Positions 39,501 to 54,500 of a stretch of DNA of 64,000 nucleotides are shown here, in pieces; position 1 is the stretch's first letter, and every line of letters starts with the position of its first letter. A model generated the notes under the pieces. The model was not told the DNA's origin. It searched no databases and worked only from the letters and a program-made list of their open reading frames with translations. The position numbers and the translations under genes are program-made. The stretch covers positions 1,844,603 to 1,908,602 of the forward strand of contig JAAONU010000013.1 of the NCBI GenBank assembly GCA_012932295.1, in the 5' to 3' direction. The DNA is from Cyclina sinensis (lineage: Eukaryota > Mollusca > Bivalvia > Venerida > Veneridae).

Positions 39501-42500
39501 ACAGGGCCATGATTGTCCTATATTGCTCCCCTCAGTATCACAGGTTTCAACATCAAGGTCATAAAGAAATCAAGCTAAGTTCACCAAATGCTGAAGTTGA
39601 AATCTACATGCAAAACTGTACATCTTGTCACAATTTGATACACACAGCATCAAAACATAGTACGTAGTTCAGTAGGTTAAGGTTGGCTAAGGTCAAAGTT
39701 GAAACCTGCTTGCAAAATTATAAAATCATGGTTCAAATTTCAATGCTGTAGCTGCAAAGACAAGAAAGTAGCACAGAAGGTCAGGTTGAAAGTTAAGGCC
39801 ACTCGACACAAGGTCAAGAACAAAGTTAATTATATGGACACGAAAATTCATTCAAAATTACTAAATTTCACACAGTAGGAAGTAGGTCAGTTGGTCAAGG
39901 TTAATATTGACTTGGTTAAAGTTGAAATTTGCAAATTAAATTATTAATATCGATCAAATGTCCATGCTAAAGCTGCAAAAGCAATTAAGGTCAGTGGGTC
40001 AAGATCAACATTGAGTTTACTTACAGGTGAAGGACAAAGTTCAATATCTGGACATGAAGATTTCTTCAAAATCATAAAATTTCAGTGAAACCGCAAAAAA
40101 AGAACAGGAAGAAGGTCCGTAAGTGAAGGTCAACCAAGGTCAAAATTAAAATTTAAGTAAAGTTAAAATTTCCATGTTGTAGCTGCAAAATCTAGAAAGT
40201 GGGCCAGTAGGTCAAGATAACAGTCCAGATCATATAAAGGTCAAGGATGAAGATAAATAAATGAACATGAATATTTAGTGGATTTTTAATTTTTCTGTAA
40301 AAGTATATATGAAACTTCTAGATTTTTTGTCTTCCCTATATTAACCTAGGTAAAATCAAATGAATCCTGGGGAGAGGCCACTAATTACCTATTTGAAAAA
40401 TCTTGGTAGATTATCTTTATATGATACTCCAAGTAAAATATTTAAGGTTTAGTCCCTGTGGTTTCAGAAAAGAAGATTTTTGAAGTCTTCCCTATATTAG
40501 CCTATGAGAAATCTAAAAAATCCCAGGATGGGGCTGTTTCTTACACCAGAGGAATAACATGAACAATCTTGGTACAGGACATCTAGGTGAACCTTGAAGC
40601 CCTACACCTAGTGGTTAAAGACAAATTTCAAAATATTTTTTTTTCTTTAACTTATGTAATGGGCAAGGCAATTAATGACCCAAGTAGATGACTTTTAGTT
40701 GAATCTCCAGGCCAAATATCTAACCCTAGACCTAGTGGTTAAAGACAAAAGATTTTTGAAGTCCTCTTTGTAAGTCTATGTAAAATCATGTGACCCTTGG
40801 GGCAGGGCCAATTTTGACCCTGGAGCCATCGTTTGAACAAATGTTACAGAGGTCCATTAAGGCCTGTTACACTCAAAATATCTTTACTCTAGACCTTGTG
40901 GTTTTTGACAGGAAGATTTTTTAAAGTATTTCTTATAAATGTCTATATAAAATCAAGTGACCCCTTGAATAAAGCTAATTTTGAACAAGGGGACATGATC
41001 TGAACAAACTTGATAGTCTATTAAACAACAATACATACCAAATATCAAGCTCTAGGCCTTACAGTTTTTTGAGAAGAAGTTTATTTTTTTCATTTTTAAA
41101 ATCTATTTCTCTGCTCCTGTGACCCAGATTTTAGAAAGACTGGTCCCATTTGAACAACTTTGAAAGAGCTCATGCAAGGAACATCCAGGCAATTTTCCCT
41201 TATGCTATTGGAGGTTATACCAAATTCATAAATGACTGTAAAAGTTACAGATCAGACGGAACAACCAGTATCACTACTCAAAATAGCATCTCATACTACC
41301 AATGTTTTTGCACCTGCTATGACCTTCAACTTCAGAGAACAGACCAGGTTTTGTTGGTGACAAACCCTTGAGCTATAGGGAAACTATTTTAAAGTGATAT
41401 AGAAATTCATGTATGAATTTCAAAGTTATCAATCAGACAAAGACATTGATAGACAGACAGACAGACAGACTGATAAACAGACACAAACCTATGTTTCTTT
41501 CTTGCTTCTTTGCCAATCTTAAATTCTACAATATTTGAACAATATATGACATTCACACAAGAAGTCCTAACATAGACCACAAAGCTCAACTGGAATAATA
41601 TCATGCTGGGATTACAGCAAGGTTGTTCTATCAAATATCAAAGAGAAACTAGAACTGTGTCCATAGGACACGGATGCCCCCACTATGCATAAGTGCTCAT
41701 AAACAAGAGCATGTATATCCTGTATGTAAGATTTTTTCTGTACATATACCTAAAATGATCTACAGGTAACCTTATGTACATGTTAAATTAAATTACAAAT
41801 GTAAAATTTATATGTTCAATTATTTATATGGTATATAGTGAAAAAATCAACAAAGGGCCATATTTCTGTTAAATATGGTCACAGCAAAAATTCCTTCCTT
41901 TACTACCATCAACACATTTAAGCTGTTCATCCCTGGAAGTTTAAGCAAAATCTGCCATCCGGTTTAAGAGGAGTTGTGTTCACAAAATTTCAATATGGTA
42001 TATAGTGAAAAAATCAACAAAGGGCCATAATTCTGTTAAATTTGGTCGCAACAAAAATTCCTTCCTGTACTTCCATCTACACATTAAGGTTGTTCATCCC
42101 TGGAAGTTTAAGCAAAATCTGCCATCCTGTTTAAGAGGAGTTGCGTTCACAAAATTTCTATATGGTATATAGTGAAAAAATCAACAAAGGGCCATAATTC
42201 TGTTAAATTTGGTTGCGGCAAAAATTCCTTCCTTTACTTCCATCTACACATTAAGGTTGTTCATCCCTGGAAGTTTAAGCAAAATCTGCCATCCTGTTTA
42301 AGAGGAGTTGCGTTCACAAAATTTCTATATGGTATATAGTGAAAAAATCAACAAAGGGCCATAATTCTGTTAAATTTGGACGCAGCGAAAATTCCTTCCT
42401 TTACTACCATCTACACATTGAGGTTGTTCATCCCTGGAAGTTTAAGCAAAATCTGCCATCCGGTTTAAGAGGAGTTGCGTTCACAAGATTTCGGGACGTA

Positions 42501-45500
42501 CGGACGGACGGATGGACGGACGGACAAGTGCAAGGCTATATGCACCCCACTTTGTGGGCGCATTAAAAGACCAGGTGATTTCCAGAATTAAAACTAGAAC
42601 TGTGTCCATAGGACACGGATGCCCCCACTATGCATAAGTGCTCATAAACAAGAGCATGTATATCCTGTATGTAAGATTTTTTCTGTACATATACCTAAAA
42701 TGATCTACAGGTAACCTTATGTACATGTTAAATTAAATTACAAATGTAAAATTTATATGTTCAATTATTTATATGGCATATAGTGAAAAAATCAACAAAG
42801 GGCCATATTTCTGTTAAATATGGTCACAGCAAAAATTCCTTCCTTTACTACCATCTACACATTAAAGCTGTTCATCCCTGGAAGTTTAAGCAAAATCTGC
42901 CATCCGGTTTAAGAGGAGTTGTGTTCACAAAATTTCAATATGGTATATAGTGAAAAAATCAACAAAGGGCCATAATTCTGTTAAATTTGGTCGCAGCAAA
43001 AATACCTTCCTTTACTTCCATCTACACATTAAGGTTGTTCATCCCTGGAAGTTTAAGCAAAATCTGCCATCCGGTTTAAGAGGAGTTGCGTTCACAAAAT
43101 TTCTATATGGTATATAGTGAAAAAATCAACAAAGGGCCATAATTCTGTTAAATTTGGTCGCAGCAAAAATTCCTTCCTTTACTACCATCTACACATTAAG
43201 GTTGTTCATCCCTGGAAGTTTAAGCAAAATCTGCCATCCGGTTTAAGAGGAGTTGCGTTCACAAAATTTCTAGTGAAAAAATCAACAAAGGGCCATAATT
43301 CTGTTAAATTTGGTCGCAGCAAAAATTCCTTCCTTTACTACCATCTACACATTAAGGTTGTTCATCCCTGGATGTTTAAGCAAAAAATGCCATCTGGTTT
43401 AAGAGGAGTTGCGTTCACAAGATTTCGGGACGTACGGACGGACGGACGGACAAGTGCAACGCTATATGCACCCCACTTTGTGGATGCATAACTAGGCTAT
43501 TTAAAGAATTAGAACTACTTGATTTCCATCATCAGAACTAAGCCAAATCAATTATAACCACTTGATTTCCATCATCAGAACTAGATGATTTTCAACATAA
43601 GAACTAGGTGATTTCTAGTATAAGAACAACTGAAAGGTGATTTCTGGAATCAGAACTAAATGATCTTCAGCATCAGAACTAGATAATTTCAAGCATAAAC
43701 AAGAGCCATGTTACACATGGTTAATCCCCCCGCCGGGAAGAAGCTACCTGAAGGTTGTACTTTCAAACACTCAATGTAATAATGTTTGAAGAAAATCCCA
43801 CAAAAAATAGGCAAGGTAGAGTTATTGTTCTTGCAAACTGCACTTCCTACCAATGTGCTATGTCAGTGTATTAAGTTTGAAGAAAATCGCTCAAGCACTT
43901 TTGGAGTTATGCTTCGGACTAAGTTTTTCAATTAAATCTGATAAAGGGGAATAATTCTAAAAGTAGGCAAGGTAGAGTTATTATTCTTTCACACTGCACC
44001 TCCTCCAAATGTGCTCTTTCAGTATATGAAGTTTGAAGAAAATCACTCAAGTACTTTTGGAGTTATGCTCCGGACAAAACTGGAAAGGACAGACACACGG
44101 ACGGACAGAGACCATTTCTAATATCCCCTCCGCCTCTGGCGGGGGGATAATAAGTTCAAGAATTCAAGAATTAGATATACATGTATATGCTGGGAGTTTT
44201 AAAATGTAAACAAGTAAATCTGATAAAGGGGAATAACTCTAAAAAATAGGCAAGGTAGAGTTATTGCACTTGCACACTGCACTACCTACCAATGTGCTCT
44301 GTCAGTGTATGAAATTTGAATAAAATCCCTCAAGTAGTTTTAGAGTTATGCTCCGGACAAAATTTATCAAGTAATTCTGATAAAGGGGAATAACTCTAAA
44401 AATAGGCAAGGTAGAGTATTGGACTTGCACACTGCACTACCTACCAATGTGCTCTGTCAGTGTATGAAGTTTGAATAAAATCCCTCTGGCAGTTTTGGAG
44501 TTATGCTCCGGACAAAATTTATCAAGTAAATTTGATAAAGCGGAATAACTCTAAACAAGAAACATGGCAATGCCACGAAACCAGGTTTTCAAAAATGTTG
44601 TTCTGATTCTATACTATAGTATGAATTTTGGAATGAAGATTGCTATGAATATTCAAAAGATTATAACATGACATGAAGGAAAAGATAATATTCATGAGAA
44701 TACATGATAATGAGTAGGATGTAAATTTCGGCTAACAATACTGTCTGCAAGGAGTATACTTAATAATGAGACAACAATTTCTGCACGTCATCTTGATGTG
44801 GTAAACATTTGTCTGAAGTTTCATCAAAATTCTTCAAAGGGTTGAAGAGTTACAGAGCGGACAGGATTTTCAATGTTAATGTCACTGTGACCTTGACCTT
44901 GGAGCCATCAAAATTCTTCAAAGGGTTGAAGAGTTACAGAGCGGACAGGATTTTCAATGTTAATGTCACTGTGACCTTGACCTTGGAGCCAGCCATGCGG
45001 AACATGCGTTCTGCACGTCATCTTGATGTGGTAAACATTTGTCTGAAGTTTCATCAAAATTCTTCAAAGGGTTGAAGAGTTACAGAGCGGACAGGATTTT
45101 CAATGTTAATGTCACTGTGACCTTGACCTTGGAGCCAGCCATGCGGAACATGCGTTCTGCACGTCATCTTGATGTGGTAAACATTTGTCTGAAGTTTCAT
45201 CAAAATTCTTCAAAGGGTTGAAGAGTTACAGAGCGGACAGGATTTTCAATGTTAATGTCACTGTGACCTTGACCTTGGAGCCAGCCATGCGGAACATGCG
45301 TTCTGCACGTCATCTTGATGTGGTAAACATTTGTCTGAAGTTTCATCAAAATTCTTCAAAGGGTTGAAGAGTTACAGAGCGGACAGGATTTTCAATGTTA
45401 ATGTCACTGTGACCTTGACCTTGGAGCCAGCCATGCGGAACATGCGTTCTGCACGTCATCTTGATGTGGTAAACATTTGTCTGAAGTTTCATCAAAATTC

Positions 45501-48500
45501 TTCAAAGGGTTGAAGAGTTACAGAGCGGACACAATTTCGTTTGACGCCCGCCCATCCACCCATCCGCCCATCCGCCCATCCGCCCGCCATACCCCAATCT
45601 AATAACCAGGATTTTCAAAATTGAAAACCTGGTTAAAAAAGGCAAGGTAGAGTTATTGCACTTTCACACTACACTACCTACCAATGTGCTCTGTCAGTGT
45701 ATGAAGTTTGAATAAAAATCCCTCAAGTAGTTTTGGAGTTATGCTCCGGACAAAATTGTTTCGGACGGACGCACAGACGCACGGATGCACAGACGCACGG
45801 ACGGACGAAGGGCATTCCTAATATCCCCTCTGCCTTTGGCGGGGGGATAAAAACAACCTAACATCAGAGCTGTTATTTCCAAAATCAGAACTATGTTATT
45901 TAACAAATAAGAACTATGTTATTTCCAGCATCAGAACAAATGGATTTCCAGCATCAGAATTATGTTATTTCCATCATCAGAACTATCTTATCTCAAGCAT
46001 CAGAACTAGGGGACTCAAGCACTAGAGGTTGGTGATATCTGAAATCAGAAGGAGAGGACTTCCAGCATCAGAACTAGGGGATTCCAGCATCAGAACTGTT
46101 ATTTCCAGCATCACAACTAAGGAATATCAACTAAGGGGTAGGTGATTTGTAGAATCAGAACTAGGAGACTTCCAACATAACTAGAACTCTGTGAGTCGGA
46201 CGTGTCACCTGATGATAGCATACCAGTTATTTAACTTTTTTTTATGGACTAGAAAATTTATAGGCCCCAAACAAGAATTAAGTATGAAAAATTACAAATG
46301 GCAATAACTTAAAAAACATTGTGAGAAGCAGAGTTATGGTTCTTGGGCATTGCACCTTCCCACAATGAGATCTGTTCACCTATGAAGTTTCAAGTTGATA
46401 TCTTCAATACCTTTTGAGTGATGCTCCAGACAAGAATTAAATATGAAAAATTTCAAAGGGCAATTAGTCAAAAATTATGCAAAAGAGAGTTATAGTTCAT
46501 TGGCATCGCACCTCTACACAATGAGATGTATTCACCTATGAAGTTTCAAGTTGATAGCTCCAGAGTTATGCCCCGGACAAGAAAAATGGGCCCTTGCCGC
46601 GGACACTGCCGCGGACACTGCAATTAACACCTATATGTCACCTGACTATAGTCAGGCGTCACAAAAACTAGTGGATTTTCAGAAAGAGAACTAGCGGATA
46701 TCCAAAATCAGAACTAGAGGATTTCCAGAATCAGATTACAATATGAACCACTTGTCTTCATGGTCTTGTGGTTAAGGTACACATTTTCAGAGCAGGAGGT
46801 TGGAGATTTGAGTCTTGTCAAAGGCTTGTTTTGATGAAGCTGGTTGGTGACCCACCAGCTAGTAAAAAGAATGGTTACAGCTTGCCTGTCCACCTGGCAT
46901 AGAGGATAATGAAATGAGGAGTATAATTGTACTACATCAGAGATGTCTCATTTGCTCAGAAGGCTTACCCTATCAGTGGGTTTTAACACTATTATAAACA
47001 CGCACTTTACTTTATATTTCAGTATTTTATCTGCCATAACAGAGACCTTACTGGCATTAAGGTTTTCATCCTACAATGCAGCTTCTTCTCTGAACTTTAT
47101 GTGCTTACAATGATCTGAACAAACATTTCATAAACACTTGTAAATATTAGTCAGACCATAAACAAGTAAAAAATCCTGTAAACATCATTTTTTACATCTT
47201 AAAGTACCTGAATTTCACAGGTTTTACAAATATAGCATATAAATTGTTTATTTTTTAAGTAACTTGATCACTTCTTTGGGGGAAAGAAAACTTGTTAAAA
47301 TCTAGTAAACAACCTTTCATTTTACAGTTGTTTCCAATGCAGCATACGTCATACATTATCCAGGAGAGACTTATGGTCTCCCCTACTGTTCATTAGCATG
47401 TGTTTCTCATGCAAAGGTACTAAATAAACAGGCTTACCCACTGCTGTCAACTATGTGACACTGATAGTCCTCATCATAACACTCATCTACCTGAAAACAA
47501 ATCACACATTTAAATGTAAAATGACATCACCAAACAGGGTTTGAATTTAGCCAGATTTTGTACTTGCTAATTTCAGCAAATAGTAAATTTTTGTACTTGC
47601 TAAAAGAAAAATCAACTCACAATTTTAAACTTTTAAATTCTTTATTTCAAAAGAGTCAAGAGTCAGGTTTAACAACTCACTGAAGCTTTGGAGAAAAAAG
47701 GATAACATTAACTTAAAAAGCCACAAATATTCACAAATGACTTATATTTGAAGACATATTTGGTTGTGCAAATTCTTTACATGTTTTGCAGACGACTTGC
47801 TACAAAATTTTGGTCATTGGAAAATTTCATACTCGAGATCAATGTTTTATTCTCTCATCCATTTTTTTACATTTTTACACTTGCTGCTTGCTTTTTTGGT
47901 TCAGTTTATTGTTTTTTGCTTGATTCCCCATCAGTATTTCTACTTTCCAAAGTTTCTGCACTTCTTTTAACAAATTTATCCATGGTTGGTCAGTGCCTTC
48001 GTGTGATAATAAACTTTGAACTCTTCTACATAATGGACTCAAGCCAATCGAAAGCATGCATGGAAATAGATTCTAATTTTCACTTTACAAAAACCCAGTA
48101 CATTACTTTGGAGAGCATGCGCACATTGGCAACAAGTATAAAATTCCGCTAATCAACATAAGACTGCAAACGACTGCAACAGCTGTAAATTCAGTGCAAG
48201 ATGCAGTGCCATCTAAATATTTCCACTCACACAAAAAAGCAAGTACATGGAATTGTAACTCACATTTCTTAATTTCCAGTAGCAGTTAGCAAGTATGCAA
48301 GCTTAAATCTGAACCCTGCCAAATTTATGCGCATGAACCTTATTCAGAATACTCAAATTATAGTGCATCTGTTTATTTAATAATAATAATAATAATAAAG
48401 GCAAACAGTTTCAGACAAGAAGATTTTCAAAGTTTTTCCTTCACAAACTCAATGTTAAACAGGTGACCACAGGGCTGGTTCAATTTTGACCATAGGCAAA

Positions 48501-51500
48501 TAATCTAAACAACCTTTGTAGAGGTCAACTATATAATGCTACATACTAAATATCTCAGGTCTAGAGTAAACAGTTTGTGACAAGAAAATTTTCAAGCCTA
48601 TATAAGACTAACTAGAGCTATCACTAAATGTGATTAATACCCCTGCAAGACTGCTTCAGAACTGAGGAAGTTATTAGTAACAGAATACTTTGTAAAAGAA
48701 TTGAAATAGAGTTATGGTTGGGCAATTAAAGATAGTTGTGGTTCTTGTACATTGCACTTTCTGTTATTGTGCTTGACTATTGTATGAAGTTGCACTGAAT
48801 TCCAACTAGTAGTTTTCAAGTTATGCTCCGGACAAGGAAAACGAACAAAAGGCAATAACTCTGCAAATAGTGAGGATGGAGTTATGGCTCTTGTACACTG
48901 CACTTCCTGTAATTAAGTTTTACCATTTTATGAAGTTGCACTGAATTCCAACCAATAGTTTTCAAGTTATGCTCCCAACAAGGAAAACAAAGGGCAATAA
49001 CTCTGCAAATAGTGAAAACAGAGTTATGGCTCTTGTACAATGCACTTCCTTTCGTTGTGCTTGACCACTGTATGAAGTTGCACTGAATTCCAACCAGTAG
49101 TTTTCAAGTTATGCTTCAGACAAGGAACTCAAAGGGCAATAACACTCAAAATAGTGAAGACGAAGTTAAAGCTCTTGTACACTGCACTTCTTGTCATTGT
49201 GCTTGATCACTGTATGAAGTTGCATTGAATTCCAACCCGTAGTTTTCAAGTTATGCTCCCAACAAGGAAAACTAACAAAGGACAATAACTCTGCAAATAG
49301 TGAAGATGGAGTTATGGTTCTTGAACAATGCACTTTCTCTGATTGTGCTTGACCAATCTTTGAAGTTGCACCGAATTCCAACCAGTAGTTTTCATGTTAT
49401 GTTCTGGACAAGGAAAACCAACGATGGGCAATAACTCTGCAAATAGTGAAGATGAAGTTATAGGTCTTGTACAATGCACTTTCTGTCATTATGATTGATC
49501 AATGTATGAAGATGCATTGAATTCCAACCAGTAGTTTTCAAGTTATGCTCTGGACAAGGAAAACCAACAAAGGGCAAAAACTCTGCAAATAGTAAAGATG
49601 GGTTATGATTCTTAAACAATGCACTTCCTCTCATTGTGCTTGACCATTGTAAAAAGTTGCATTGAATTCCAACCATTAGTTTTCAAGTTATGCTCTGGAC
49701 AAGGAACAGACCGCACGACAGACCAACCAACCTGTGACTGCTATATACCCCAAAACTTGGTTTCAGGGGTATAATTATAATCAAATCACCATGAAGCAGG
49801 CCCATAAATAACCACAGGGGCATTATTTGAACAATCTTAGTTATTTTAGCCCATGGCCTTGTGGTTTCAGACTAGAAGATTTTAAAGTCTTTGCTATGTA
49901 AGCCTAGATGAAAAATCAAGTGGTCCCCAGGGCTGGGCTATAAATGAACTGAGATGCATTATTTGAACAATCTTGATACAGGGCCTCTAGCTGATGCTCC
50001 ATGCAAAAAATCTCAGCCTGAGGCCTTGTGGTTTCAGATAAGAAGATTTTCAAAGTTTTCCCTATATAAGCATATGTGAAATATATTGAACCTTGGGGGA
50101 GTGAAAGTGGAATCACATTTGTAAATTAAATAAAATACATGTTTCTGAAAAGTTAGAAACTGGAAAGTCAAGATTTACTTTGGTCATCAACAGCTCTGGT
50201 ATCTTTTCAAAACATCTCTATTGCAGCAGTTCTGAATGTTCAAACACACTGTGTTTCTTTTAGCACATTAAACAAGAAATCGGTAGAACCAATGGATGCT
50301 CCCTGAATAAATGCCAATTCCAAAAGGGCTATTGTTTATTATGTATTTTTTTTTAAGTATGAAAAATAACAAAGGGAAATAACTCCTAAATTATGCAAAA
50401 TAGAGTTACAGTTCTTGCACGCTGCACTTCTCCTCATAGAGATCTATCTACCAATAAAGTTTCATGTTATTATCTCTTATACTTTGTGAGATATGCCCCG
50501 GACAAAAAATAAGTATGAGAAATTTTAAAGGGCAATAAATCAAAAATTAATAAAGCAAGAGTCATGGTTCTTGTGCACTGCACTGCTTATCAATGAAATC
50601 TATCTACTTACAAAGTTTCAAGTTGATAACTCTTATACTTTGTGAGATATGCCCCGGACAAAAAATTAAGTATGAGAAATTTCAAAGGGCAATAACTCAA
50701 AAATGAATAAAGCAAGAGTTATGGTTCTTGTGCACTGCACTGCTCCTTAATGAGTTCTAACTACTTATAAAGTTTGGTCTTGATACCTCTCATAGTTTTA
50801 GTGTAATGCTCTGGACAAATTTATGACGGACGAACAGACGTACAAACAGATGGGACGGAAGGACAACCAAAGCGGCAACTATATGCTCGCTTTTCGGGGA
50901 GCATAATTATCTCCAAGGGTTTTCAGGTAATGCTCTGGACAAGATTTTTCTAAATGGGAGATAATTCAAAAACGGGGCAAATAGAGTTATGGTTCTTTGG
51001 CACTGTAATATGCGTCAATGCCCTCTACCACTGTGTGCAGTTTAAACAAATTATGTCCAAGGGTTTTCAGGAAATGCTTTGCTCAAGATTTTTCTAAAAG
51101 GGGAGATAATTCAAAAACGGGGCAAAATACAGTTATGGTTCTTTGGCACTGCACTCCGCGTCAATGCCCTCTACCACTGTGTGCAGATTAAACAGATTAT
51201 ATCCAGGGGTTTTCAAGTTATGCTCCGGACAAAATTATGACAAAGCGGCAACTATATGCTTGCCCTTCGGGGAGCATAAAAAGCTACTAAATTTCATGGA
51301 ATTTCGCCATAGTCCTCCCCTCTCCCACCCAAGCAACATCAACAAAGAAACGTTCCCTTATTTCTTTATCTGAATATATTCAATTTACTTTCTTTCCTCT
51401 TAGAGTAAACAAAATTTAACGTAAAGCCTTTACTGAAGATAAAAACACAAATAGTTTTTGACAGAATCTAATGTAACAAGAGGGCTATGATGGCCCTGTA

Positions 51501-54500
51501 TCGCTCATATGAGTACCACTGAGTACAAACTGAAACAGCAAGGCCAATGATGGAATCAAGCTAAGTTCGCCTGATGTTAAGATTGAAATCTAAAACTGCA
51601 AAATTGTACATCTGGTCCAACTTTCACAGAAAGAAAATAGTTCAGAAGTACCAGGTCAAAGTCACCTAAAGTCAAAGCTGAAATACAATGTCTAACAAGA
51701 ATTTATATTTTACATATATAGGACCCCGAAGGCATTGCCAATTTTGACCCCTGCAAAATAATTTGAACAATTTTGACAGAAGTCAACAACAGAGTGCTAC
51801 ACACCAAATTTCTAGACTGTTGGCCATACAGTTTCAGAGAGGAAGTTTTTCCTACATAACTCAAAGTAAATCAACTGACCCCTCAGGTGGAATTAATTTT
51901 GACCCAAGGGACATTATTTGAATACTACGGAACAGATTCACTACATGAAGCTAAAGATCAAATCTTAAAGCTGAGGAGGGCATTGTGGTTTCAGAGAAGA
52001 GGATTTTCAATTTTTTTCCTAAATATCTCAAGGTTTTTCATATACAGGTCTATGATAAACTCCTGATTCCAGGGCAGAGCCATTTTTAATACAATGGGTT
52101 TAATCTGGACATCTTGCTACAGGACTACTAGCCAATGTGACAAACAAAATATTTAGACTCCAGGCCATGTGATTTAAGAGGAAATAATTTTTCAAGTTTT
52201 TCCTAAATATGTCTCTAAAAAATTAAGTGACCAGCGGGCAGGGCAATTAATAATCCCATGGGCTTAATTTGGACAATCTTGGTAAAGGACCTCCAGATGA
52301 TGCTCCATGCAAAAATATCTCAATTCTAGGCCTTGTGGTTTCAGACAAGATTTTCAAAGTTTTTCCTATTTAATGCTATACATGTGACCCCTTGGTCAGG
52401 GCCAATTCTGACTCCAGGGGCATAAATTGAACAATCTTAGTACAGGTCCACTGGACAATGTGACACACAAAATATTTAGACTCCATGGCATGTGGTTTAA
52501 AAGAAGAATATTTTTCTATTTTTCTTACAATATAATTCTATGCAAAACATGTGATCCCTGGGGAGGCCAATTTTAACTGCAGGGACATAATTTGAACAAT
52601 CTTGGTTAAGATCTACTAGAAGATGCCTTACACCAAATTTCAGAGCTCTGGGCCAAGTGGTTTCAGACAAGACTTTTCAAGCTTTTCCTATTGGTTCCAA
52701 AGCAACTAGAGTTCTGTACGGAATTGAATTCTTGAACAACTTTGGTAGAGCCTCATGCAGGAAAACTCCTACACAAAGTTTCATTTAATTTGGCCCAGCA
52801 GTTTTAGAGGAGATGTTGTTAAAAGCAAAAGTTGATGATGCCCGATGCTTGAAAGACACATGAGCTAAAAAATACACATTTTCAAGAGCTTCCTTTAAAC
52901 TGTTACTTAAGGCTCTCAAAGAAAAAACTAGGGATGGCAACGAGTAACCGGTTAACCGAGTACTCGATCGAACGTCCAAATATCGATTAACAAAAATGAT
53001 ATTCGATTACTCGGAAAAAAAATATATATTTTTTATTTTTTAGCGATTTAGAAAGATTGGTGTATCCAATTAGTTCAGAAATTCGAAGAAGTACATGTAT
53101 CTTTATAAATGCAATCAAAACATTCTTGCAGAGGTGCGAAAATGATATCGTAAATTTAACCAGGCGATCAACAGTTTGACACGCGCATGGGATTGAGCAC
53201 CTGTGTCGCTAACATCTTTCGGCCTCTTATGATATTTAATTACTTTTAATTGTGTAACAGTTTGTAGCCGAAACTTGTTTTAAGGTAACTGTTTTGAAAA
53301 AGCAAAGGGCCGGATTGCTATTATGAATGTTAGATTAAAGGTAGTAATTAGATCCGATTAAACATTTGTTTTTCTTAACTCAATAAATGAGAGTAACTAC
53401 CTTTTCTTCTTTACGCATTTAAATCCAGAAAAATATCATTAACTTTTTATATCTTGATAAAGTTTTTGCTTAAAATAAGATATTAAAATTTCCATAGAGT
53501 CAAAACGCCGCCTGCAGACGGTGTTGATATTGTGTGATAAAACTTTGTAGATCATTGGAAATCATCCGAGTAACCGAGTACTCGATCGGAAAAATGACCG
53601 AGTACTCGAGTATTGATTCTGGTATTCGTTGCCATCCCTAGAAAAAACATAAATAAATGATATAATTGCACATTTACTCTATTGTAAAATAGAAATAATC
53701 AGATCAATAGATAGAAAAACCCCATTAAATGTTTGCCTACTTTTTCACAATTAGTATTGCTGTAAAATCTGGTAACTAAACTTTTCTACTGATGGAAAAC
53801 ACTGAACATTGTTACTTTTCGTATTAATATAAATGGATGGTGGAAATAAATTACAAAATATAGTTTACTGTGTTGAGAAGCTGTGATGTTAAGAACTTTG
53901 GTGTAACAGTCATTCCAGCCACTCCATGAAGACGCTTCTCACTGAAAAAAAAATCAAAGCGTATAATGGATATAAGAAGAAGGGTTATATTAAAACTCAA
54001 ATTTTGCTTAATCATCGGTAATCTGCCCTTTATATGGAAGCAAGCCTTGAAATTACTCAGAATAGTCATAGGACAGTTAAACTGAAATCAGTTAATGGTA
54101 TTCAAAGTAAACAATTGAAAAGTAAGCATGATATGAAATTCATTAATTTGTTTCTTTGTTTGCTTGCATATCAACTGAATGATATCTTTATTAGAATAAA
54201 GCTACTGAAAACTTAAACAAGAAATGTGTCACAGACACGAATGACCCCTAAACAAAGCAATGATCACATACATGGTAGCTTATATCTTGATGTTACCTTG
54301 ATCATTTGTGCCAAATTTTTTTGCAGTCTGTGAACTGAACAAAGTACTCATAAGTCCAGGGGTAAGACTTTTATACAGTCATTCCTTGATGACTCAAACT
54401 CGCTTTGCTCAATTTCCTTGATGGCTTGAAGTTGACATTCGATCCCTATTTTTTGTCCTTATATTTCTATATTGAAATAATAAACATGGTTCGAAGTCAC

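Noticed and set aside
44809..45513. Repeated 60-88-codon frames starting MSEVSSKFFKGL
   Set aside because: They are translations of the 146-bp core repeats of a transposable element, each ending where the next unit begins.
47748..48152. 134-codon + frame, hydrophobic
   Set aside because: AT-rich intronic sequence antisense to the CACHD1-like gene; low-complexity Phe/Leu composition and no splice or homology support.
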